Shown here one piece after another: positions 57,069 through 64,000 of a stretch of DNA of 64,000 nucleotides; within the stretch, counting starts at the first letter, position 1, and every line of letters begins with the position of its first letter. This DNA is from Bagarius yarrelli (taxonomy: Eukaryota > Chordata > Actinopteri > Siluriformes > Sisoridae). The stretch covers positions 953,007-1,017,006 of the forward strand of contig VCAZ01000116.1 of NCBI GenBank assembly GCA_005784505.1, given 5' to 3'. The translations under genes were made by a program, and so were the position numbers. The notes under the pieces were generated by a model. It worked only from the letters and a program-made list of their open reading frames with translations, made no database searches and had not been told where the DNA came from.

Positions 57069-58279
57069 AAGTAAAATTTTGAGACCAAAGGCTCCTTCCA
57101 GACTGTTAACGCAGACCAAGGTTTATTCTTAGGGAAGCTGTATAACAGGAAGGTCACCTCTTCACTGTCTCCTAGCGTCTGTAAGATTTTTTTGTGGTTA
57201 CATGATAAATATAGATTTTAAAAAACACCATATTATAAAACTTGGTCTTAATAGAGGTTTCCATAGATACATTTTGCAACTTGAACAAATATTAGGGATT
57301 ATTTTTGGGTTTGTTTTTTTTTCGTTTGTTAGCTTCTTGTCAAAATCTGACTGCCTGTACTGCTACGATTCATAAATTACATCAAGTGTTACCCCAGGGG
57401 TCCGCCAGACACCTCGAGTCGTGCTGATGAATCTATCAGAACAGATGAAGACATTAACGCAATAGAGAACACTGCTGACTCCTGGTAAAACCAAACGGGA
57501 ATAAACAAGTCCTTATCGAAGTAAAGACACCAGACAAGACCATCTGGTGGAGAAAATTACTTTTCCAGCAAGCCTCCACTTGCAACATGCTGCTCGCAAC
57601 GCCGTGAAGAATAAACCCCAATCCACAGGCACACTGAACGCTGCCCGGCTAAGTGCTGAGTGAGCGCGAAAGCCATGTCCGTTCCATTTTTACTTAGACC
57701 GGCTATTCACACAACCTACAGCTCAACTAATACAGCCAGAACCTTTTTTGTGCAACCGTCTGAGAAGCCATTTTTCTTTTTTCCATTGGCGCCCAAGTAC
57801 AAGTTAATCTTTATGTTAAACAGAAGGTAATTAAGCATGCATTGCTGGTGAAGAGCACTGTAATCAACAATTTCATCTACTATTCTGCATTCTAGACAAA
57901 ACACAGGTACACAAGAAGTCACACAGCAGGCGGTTTAAGCTAAGTATATGTAAGTATAAGTAAAGAGTAAAGACCAGATCGACTTCAACTCGTCTGTATT
58001 TGTCCGTGTAAACTAAATAAATTTTAAATATAATTTCATTCAGTATGTCTTTATGGTAACTACAGCGGTGCTTTGACTTACAAGTTTAATTTGTTCCGTG
58101 ACGGAGCTCGTAACTCAAATCCCTATTGAAATTGTTCACTGTGGCATTCGCTACGCTAACTAGCGGTTGGGTGTCTGAAGCTGGCTGATAACCCGAATTT
58201 TAGCTTGCAACTCAAAGCAAGAAAAAAAAAAATTGTAAAGATCTTGGGTTGCTCTACAGAAAGCACTATCCATCTGACA
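55972..58279. other. Long unique stretch; (GT)n; candidate conserved block 57360-57910
   Basis: GT run at 57026-57065. From 57360 to 57910 the sequence is repeat-free and includes GTCCGCCAGACACCTCGAGT, AAGGTAATTAAGCATGCATT, GCTGGTGAAGAGCACTGTAA and TCAACAATTTCATCTACTAT, which look like deeply conserved noncoding sequence. No gene recognised. Confidence 0.45.
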
Positions 58280-58472
58280 TGGAAGTGATGGCTCATGATT
58301 AAGGTGTTGGACTAACAACATGAAGATTGTGGGTTTGATTTCCAGCTCCACCAAGTCACCACTTCTAGGCCCCTGAGCAAGGCCCTTAACCCCTAATTGC
58401 TCAGTTGTATAAATGAGATAAAATGTAAGTCGCTCTGGATAAGGACGTCTGCTAATTGCTGTGAATGTAAAT
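58280..58472 (+). repeat. SINE-A, full-length reference copy
   Basis: GTGATGGCTCATGATTAAGG (A box TGGCTCATGAT), GGGTTTGATTTCCAGCTCCA (B box), GGCCCCTGAGCAAGGCCCTT, AACCCCTAATTGCTCAGTTG, GTAAGTCGCTCTGGATAAGG, ACGTCTGCTAATTGCTGTGA and a short ATGTAAAT end. The 117-codon minus frame across it is an artefact of the repeat. Confidence 0.96.
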
Positions 58473-59715
58473 TGTATTGATGTGTAACAAAAAATCATTA
58501 GCAACAGAATCATCAGCCAATCAACTTTTCACATCTAGTGACATGCCCAGTGCAACCCACAGCATTTATCAGGAATTTCCCAAGTGTGAGAGAGAATTCC
58601 ATTCTCCATCTCCATTTTAAGGGTAGAACAGCAGCATAACTCCCCCCGAAACAGAGCATGTAACAGTGACAACAGAAACTGGCAAGACCTGGCACATGTT
58701 GGCCGTCTCTATTAGAGGACATTTAAATGAGTACGTGCAAAAGAGCAGTAAGACCATAAGATCATAATGTGACATGCGGGTTTTAAGAACCATGCCAAAA
58801 AAAGTCTGATCTATTTTGAACTCATGTCTACAATCTGGCAACCGTAATGCTTTTGATTAATTTCCTGCTCTTAGATGGTTAAAGGAAAAATCAAGCCAGG
58901 ACAGATTAATGGCGTTTTAAAAACCTTCAACTTTACCAAAATTGGAGCGCATTAAAGAGTTATGGGAATTGTGTATTATTCACCAACTTGAGCCATAAGA
59001 GAAAAAAAAAAGATGGGAAAAAATGGAGTGGATTTTAAAAAGCCAGACTTCATCAACACAGAGGCCACATTCTGTCAATGAAATTGAATAGATCTGGCTT
59101 CCTGTCGCTCTTTGAACTGAAAGGGCACTTCATGGCACTTTTTTTCCCTCTTTCTTTAGGACGCTGGGTTCGACAGACAATCCTTTAGAGTTGAATTCAC
59201 CTTGAGGTAAAAGCTCTAAAAGAGTGGTTACAGAAAAGGGCTCTTTTTAAAAGGACACTTAAAGTGGTCTCCAAGGGTCCTTCAAAGCACATCTTCAAGT
59301 CTGTGAAGTTTTGTATAGAACAAAAATGGATTGCAGTTTCTCAGAGAAAAAACAAGTCTCCGTTTTGTGATTTAGTCTAAATGACTTTGATAAGTAAAAT
59401 ATACCAAAATCCTGAGTGCAAACTAGCTGAAAGCAAAGTGTCAGTCCAGGCTAATTTCTTTATTCTAGGTTGACATTTCATCTGTTAGCCTAACGGTAAT
59501 ATTTTAAATAGCGTCAATGTATAGACGTTGTTTTTTTTCTCTCTCTTCACAAGTTGCTTTTGCCTCGGCCGTTTATCTATAGCACAGTCCTGATTTCTTT
59601 TGGCTATTTTCAGCATTAGGTGTTATGGTCATGTCACACTACACAGTGGTGGCTGATATAAACGTCTTTTGAAAAACTACACATTTTGAGCTGTGATTTT
59701 TTTTTTTCATCTGTT
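58473..59715. other. Unique stretch with a candidate conserved block
   Basis: No repeat recognised. About 58880-59230 (GGACAGATTAATGGCGTTTT, GGCCACATTCTGTCAATGAA, TTGAATAGATCTGGCTTCCT, GTCGCTCTTTGAACTGAAAG) is motif-dense, repeat-free and leads into the splice-flanked segment at 59160-59206. Confidence 0.4.
59160..59206 (+). other. Candidate 47-bp exon, unproven
   Basis: Preceded by CACTTTTTTTCCCTCTTTCTTTAG (long pyrimidine run and AG; last 20 bases are all but pure pyrimidine) and followed by GTAAAAGC. One frame is fully open: DAGFDRQSFRVEFTL. I do not recognise it. Best acceptor in the window, so the strongest of the exon candidates, but chance matches of this size are expected in 64 kb. 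Confidence 0.25.
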
Positions 59716-59722
59716 GGGCAGC

Positions 59723-59794
59723 CCAGTGGTTTAGTAGTAACCAGTGGTTTAGTAGTAACCAGTGGTTTAGTAGTAGCCAGTGGTTTAGTAGTAG
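59723..59794 (+). repeat. Four tandem 18-bp units in the SINE head
   Basis: CCAGTGGTTTAGTAGTAA at 59723-59740 and 59741-59758, then CCAGTGGTTTAGTAGTAG at 59759-59776 and 59777-59794. The unit covers the A-box region of the tRNA-like head. Confidence 0.97.
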
Positions 59795-59810
59795 CACTGT
59801 TGCCCTACAG

Positions 59811-60365
59811 CAGGGATGTCAAATTCAAATTCACAGTGGGCCAAAATAAAAAAATGGGACAAAGTCGCGAACCAAACTCAATATTTATTGAAAAATTGAC
59901 TGCAATTGTGCATGTTTTTCCTTCTCTCCAGATATGTAATGTTAAACCTTTACATATGGAAACAAACTTTAGTTTTGCGTAAACACTGAATCTGGAACAA
60001 GGAAAGCTTAATATTATAAACACATGAGAAATTAAATTTGAAATCAAACACACATCAGTGTTATTCGTTTCTTATTATGTCTCTCTCTATCTGTAGCCTT
60101 TCGAGTTCCTTTTTAATGTAAATCTTTTTTTACAGGCCAACAACAAAACAACCAAAAATAATAATGATTATTTCTGCTGTGAAACCAGACTTTTTTTCAT
60201 CTCCTCTACCTTCTGGACCTTGTGCTTTATGTCCAGGTCCTTGTACTTGTCGTGGTGTTTCGTTTTATAGTGTCTTCTTATGTTATATTCTTTCGTTACA
60301 GCCATGGCGGCTCCGCACACAAGACAAACAGGTCTGTCCTTTACATTTGGAGTTTGACACCTGTG
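59811..60365 (-). mobile_element. hAT element, 555 bp, with 8-bp target duplication
   Basis: Ends CAGGGATGTCAAATTC and, inverted, CACAGGTGTCAAACTC (12 of 16 agree). Flanked by CCCTACAG (59803-59810) and CCTTACAG (60366-60373), 7 of 8 identical: an 8-bp target duplication as hAT makes. It keeps one BED-finger exon on the minus strand and lacks the transposase core, so it is an internally deleted, non-autonomous derivative. Confidence 0.9.
60168..60345 (-). pseudogene. BED zinc-finger fragment of a hAT transposase
   Basis: Minus-strand frame reads PVCLVCGAAMAVTKEYNIRR then HYKTKHHDKYKDLDIKHKVQ and ends KSLVSQQK with a stop at 60168. CLVC is the CxxC pair and HYKTKH the H-x4-H pair of a BED finger, in the usual spacing. 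This N-terminal DNA-binding module is intact; the catalytic domain is absent, so the fragment cannot transpose. Confidence 0.9.
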
Positions 60366-61955
60366 CCTTACAGCAAGAAGGTTCTAGGTTTGTATCTCCT
60401 TCAGGGGTCTTTCTGCGTGAAGTTTTGCATGTTCTCCCTATGCTTGTTCTCCGGTTTCCTCCCACAGTCCAAAAAACATGTGTGTTAGATTGATTAGTGA
60501 TTGTAAATTTCCCAGAGAAGTGAGTGTGTGTGTGTGGTGTACCCAATGACAGCTGAGATAGACTCCAGCAGATCCCTGTGACCCTAATTAGTAATAAGCG
60601 GGTAATGACAATGGATGAATAGATGGACTTTCACTCGCTGACAGGTTTTGCCCAATTAGCATGAAGCACCTGAAAATGATGCTAGTGTGATTTATCAAAG
60701 ACGTGAAGTGATGAAATCACCGAGGCTTTACAGAGACCTGTGAAATATTTGGCATGCTAAATATCTGAACTTGCGCCAGAACTCCACTCACGCGTGTGAC
60801 CTTGCTTTATTTTCTTATCACATCTCGCGTGAGTTTGATTGTGAGACAATAGTTTGCGGATCAGACTGAGATGTCAAGATTCTTCCTAGTGTAAAGTCAT
60901 GCAGTGTGTATGCAGTCTGTCACCGATCCATAGTGCAGCTAATGAATGTTACCCGGGTAGTTGTAGCACTTAAAGTAGGCAAGTCTAACATAACTAGTGC
61001 ATTAACAGTATTTGTAAATGTCTTTAGTATTTGTCAGTATTCGGTTTTCATGAACTAAAAAGTGAGCTAGAAGAATAGAACTAGCTTAGAACCCTCTTTC
61101 GATTAAGTTGTTAAACATAAAGTAGTTTTTTCATGCAAAAAAAAAACAAAAAACAGCGAGTTGCTGTGCAAATTTTGAAAAAGACACAGAATTGGTCACA
61201 ATATTAACAAAAAAAACACATAATCCTGAAGAGACACTGGTTAATTGGCTAGTATGGATTACAATCAAGGGGCCGCTGTTGCTCTAAGTCCTGGAAGTTT
61301 CTCATATGGAAGGCAGTTGAGATACAGAGCAATATGTGTGTGTTTGAGAGAAAGACAGAGAGAGAGAGGAAGAAAAAACCTATAAAGAAGGCAATTCATG
61401 CCTTCAGGTTGCAGTTGTACCTTTTCATAAACCGCCAACTCTAGACAACACAGGTCAATGGCGGCCCAGACGTCTGCAGGGCCTTCAGTCTGGGCGCTGA
61501 CAGGATTGAGTTATGTGGCCAGCGTCCTGTCAAACACAATAACTGCGACAGAGTCGTAGAAAAACCCAGTGCACTTTTTTTTTCTTTTGTTCTCTTATAT
61601 CATCTTCTCGGCTCTGTGGCCTGTAATACATCAGCTCGATCCCAAGCAGAGGCTTTAACACAATAAGAGGCTTTGATACGGCTGCATTTTGTGCTGAATG
61701 TTTGTTCACGGGAGACTGAAAGAGAAAGATAGAGCAAGAAATCAAAAGCATAAGGAGACATTATTCAAAAAAAAATATCATCCCAGAAAGAGAACAAAAC
61801 CTTATGAATTTTGTAATAAATTTAAAGTTAATATATAAAAGCCCATCGAGGTTTTTTTTGGACATTCTTATCAAAAAGGTGAGCAGAATTAATAAAGCAG
61901 AGATGACTCCAAAAATCCATAATCAACCCTTTTTCTTTTTTGTCCCTCATTACAG

Positions 61956-62029
61956 CATTGCAGGCAGGCTGAGGATGCGTTGTCATGGAAACAGGGACCG
62001 CTCAAAGGGCTGCGGCGATGTTGAACCAG
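61956..62029 (+). other. Candidate 74-bp exon or RFX-site element, unproven
   Basis: Acceptor TTTTTTGTCCCTCATTACAG and donor CCAG then GTGAGACTG are both good. One frame is open: IAGRLRMRCHGNRDRSKGCG then DVEP. The other two have stops. Within it GTTGTCATGGAAAC (61979-61992) resembles an RFX X-box, so it may instead be a regulatory element. The peptide is not recognised. Confidence 0.3.
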
Positions 62030-62477
62030 GTGAGACTGACATCAAGGCACAAGCATCATTATCCCGTCAGAAGACACGCTTCAAATTATTGTGCGTTTAA
62101 AATTAAACTTTATTTTTCACATTGAATATATCATGCTGAGGTTTACAGTATAGTACAGTATAGTACAGTATTTATTATATTTACATATGACATCCTGAAG
62201 GCTTAACACTGAATACAGGAGTGTTTTCTTTGGTTAGGGGGGAAAATCCATTTCTTCACCTGTGTTGTAAATTACTGAACGAAAACCAGTAGAAGACGAG
62301 GAGACGTGGAAGTATGTTACAAGAATCTTTTATTAAAAATTTGGAACACACTTCAGCATCTCTGGGGTCATCAATGTCTCTCCAGAAATAATAACCTGGT
62401 TTTTATAACACATCTTGGAAGGCTGTCCTGTCAGGTTATGCTGATATTAAAGCTTCAAATCTTTTGTTAAGACTCCT

Positions 62478-62531
62478 TGACTCCGTCACCTACTCCAGAC
62501 TTCCTGACTTTGTCACCTACTCCAGACCTCC
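62478..62531. repeat. 27-bp tandem duplication
   Basis: TGACTCCGTCACCTACTCC and so on (62478-62504) and TGACTTTGTCACCTACTCC and so on (62505-62531), differing at three positions. Confidence 0.95.
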
Positions 62532-62610
62532 CAACTGCCAAAAATAAGTTTTCCCACACCTGTCAATCACAGCAAACTAGCCAATTGTGTGCATTCGTAA
62601 GCTTTAGTAT

Positions 62611-62758
62611 GGGAAGTGGTGGCTCATGGTCTTGGACTAGCAAACCAAAGATTCCCAGTTTCACCAAGCCACCACTGTTGAGCCCCTAGAGCAAGGCCCA
62701 TATTTCTCAGTTATTATAAATAAGACAAATGTAAGTCGTTCTGAATAAAACCCACCAT
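62611..62758 (+). repeat. SINE-A, diverged copy
   Basis: GGGAAGTGGTGGCTCATGGT, CCACCACTGTTGAGCCCCTA, GAGCAAGGCCCATATTTCTC and GTAAGTCGTTCTGAATAAA. The GTCTGCC tail is lost. Confidence 0.85.
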
Positions 62759-63315
62759 CTTCCGCTCCAACACCTTAAACCCTTAAGGCACGAGTTCATT
62801 GGTTGTTGATACTAAGCTTTTTTTTTTTCACTTTTTCCTGCACTAAAACACACACAATGATTAAATCCACAACAAAAAAATAAATGAAACTATAGTGTGT
62901 GTATATATATATATATATACACACAAGTCTTTTTCTATAATGGCTGCCCCCCCCCTCTCTCTCAGCATGGTGTTGAAACACTATTCCTCTGAGTCACCTT
63001 GCACATTGCTACATCTACCGAATCATTTACCGAATTCATTATTTAGTATTTTATACCTTCTTAATACTTTAATTTGCAATCGGAGATTTAAGTGACAGCA
63101 GGTAATTAGCAGTGCTGCCTTGATAACGATGGCTAACCTGATCATCACTCACTGTGCTCGAGTCGACTGCTGGCTCCCGGATTGAATGATTAACCCGGAT
63201 CCATGAGTAATTATGGAACATAATTGCATTTCATAAAAGCATCATGACCTGCACCCAATAAAAACATAAAATTCTACATAGGACATATCCTACAGGGCAA
63301 GCGCTCTGCCTATGG

Positions 63316-63358
<43 letters not shown>

Positions 63359-63631
63359 GTTTGTGCCGTTTGTCTAAAAATGACTAGGATTTCTGTCTTA
63401 TATGAAACTTGACAATGTGATTAAATTTATGTTTAACTGTACACCCAAAGCAGTGCAACTGAAAGATTACACACACAATAACATTTTTACTTTTAATGAC
63501 ATTAAATAAAAGTTTTGGGGTTTTTTTTTCAAAAATGCTTATCTTCCATCAGTTTGGGGTTTGTCACACTTTCTTTGTGCTTTAGCAAACCAGTATTGAT
63601 CTGTTCACTGATAGAGACTTAAAGCAATTGT
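62759..63631. other. Unique sequence with (TA)n and (GT)n
   Basis: TA run at about 62901-62920, GT run at 63318-63356. CTCGAGTCGACTGCTGGCTC at 63158 is unique. No gene recognised. Confidence 0.5.
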
Positions 63632-63682
63632 TGTACGTCGCTCTGGATATCGGCGTCTGCCAGATGAAGGAAATATAAATAT
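63632..63682 (+). repeat. SINE-A tail fragment
   Basis: TTGTACGTCGCTCTGGATAT, CGGCGTCTGCCAGATGAAGG, then AAATATAAATATA. Only the 3' end is present. Confidence 0.85.
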
Positions 63683-63855
63683 ATTATATAAATTGCCTTA
63701 TATCAAAAAAGGGTTTTTAATTGCTTGAATAAATCAATATTCATTAAAGAGGTTAAACCCAAAATGCTACAATTAAAGGACTAGACTTGATTTTATAACT
63801 AATGACCGAGTGGTAGAAAGAGGCAGAAGGAGTTCCTGCTTCCTAGTTAATTACG

Positions 63856-64000
63856 TTTACATTTACATTTGCAGTATTTGGCAGACACCCTTATCCCAGA
63901 GTGACTTACAATATTCCTTGTTTATACAACTGAGCAATTGGGGGTTAAGGGCCTTGCCGGAGCTGGGAATTGAACCCACAACAACCTTTGGGTTGGTAAT
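63856..64000 (-). repeat. SINE-A, cut by the window end
   Basis: TTTACATTTGCAGTATTTGG, CAGACACCCTTATCCCAGAG, CAATTGGGGGTTAAGGGCCT, TGCCGGAGCTGGGAATTGAA and the start of the head complement. The remaining head lies past base 64000. Confidence 0.92.

Larger units (their letters stand above)
59716..60628 (+). repeat. SINE-C split by a hAT element
   Basis: Head 59716-59810 (GGGCAGCCCAGTGGTTTAGT .. GCACTGTTGCCCTACAG) and remainder 60366-60628 (CAGCAAGAAGGTTCTAGGTT, TTTGCATGTTCTCCC, CGGTTTCCTCCCACAGTCC, AGATAGACTCCAGCAGATCC, AATGGATGAATAGATGG tail). Non-coding. Confidence 0.9.
60629..62610. other. Unique stretch; candidate conserved blocks and a short exon candidate
   Basis: No repeat family recognised. 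About 60640-60860 (GCCCAATTAGCATGAAGCAC, GATTTATCAAAGACGTGAAG, TTGGCATGCTAAATATCTGA) resembles enhancer sequence. A 27-bp unit is doubled at 62478-62531. TATAGTACAG is repeated at about 62148-62172. Confidence 0.4.

Noticed and set aside
58160..58513. 117-codon minus-strand frame
   Set aside because: Most of it is antisense to the full-length SINE-A at 58280-58472.
1..64000. CRISPR array, operon or prokaryotic island
   Set aside because: No spaced identical repeats with unique spacers, no tightly packed genes; composition and repeats are those of a fish genome.

Overview
Vertebrate, teleost-like DNA from a gene-poor region (intergenic, or one or more very long introns). I see no rRNA gene, no functional tRNA gene, no CRISPR, no operon and no complete host protein-coding gene. 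Base composition is AT-leaning, open reading frames are short and mostly random, and the recognisable content is dispersed repeats and microsatellites. The most frequent family is a tRNA-derived SINE ending in GTCGCTCTGGATAAGGGCG..GTCTGCCAAATGC, abundant in catfish and related otophysan fishes. Together with a repeat also familiar from cyprinids (29107-29300), this suggests an otophysan, perhaps a siluriform. That assignment is from memory of repeat motifs, not from a search.

Family labels used here are my own. SINE-A: tRNA head, body GGCCCCTGAGCAAGGCCCTTAACCC, tail as above. SINE-B: head CTCAAATGGTTAAGGTGCTGAG, body CTGCTCCAGGGGCGCTGT, tail resembling AATTTCACTGTGCTGTAAA. SINE-C: long tRNA-headed element with CCTCCCACAGTCCAAA and a GGATGG tail. 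Repeat D: AGCAGCTTTACA..TGATGAGCAAGCCGAGGG..AAAAACTCCCT.

Layout. 1-10 kb: mostly unique sequence with SINEs, a CTGCAG-type MITE split by a SINE, and a Tc1 remnant. 10-20 kb: a 260-bp direct repeat pair, a palindromic MITE, a 400-bp polypyrimidine tract, and two remnants of a hAT transposon with a ZMYM1-like transposase. 20-32 kb: long repeat D copies, another Tc1 remnant, an LTR fragment and an AT-rich minisatellite. 32-45 kb: SINE clusters, the third hAT remnant, and two LINE reverse-transcriptase remnants. 46-47 kb: a MITE plus SINE duplicated in tandem. 48-56 kb: two solo-LTR-like elements, one carrying a perfect (GTCTA)20 array; a LINE endonuclease fragment; an AT array; a Bkm-like GATA/GACA array; and a 108-base nearly pure C run. 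56-64 kb: mostly unique sequence, including candidate conserved noncoding blocks, candidate short exons, and a hAT element with a BED zinc-finger remnant nested in SINE-C with an 8-bp target duplication.

No working mobile element remains: every transposase or reverse-transcriptase fragment is truncated or frame-broken. The unique stretches between repeats hold several motif-dense, CpG-bearing islands that could be developmental enhancers. A few splice-flanked short open segments could be exons of a long-intron gene. Both ideas need comparative data. I did not find a new gene system.
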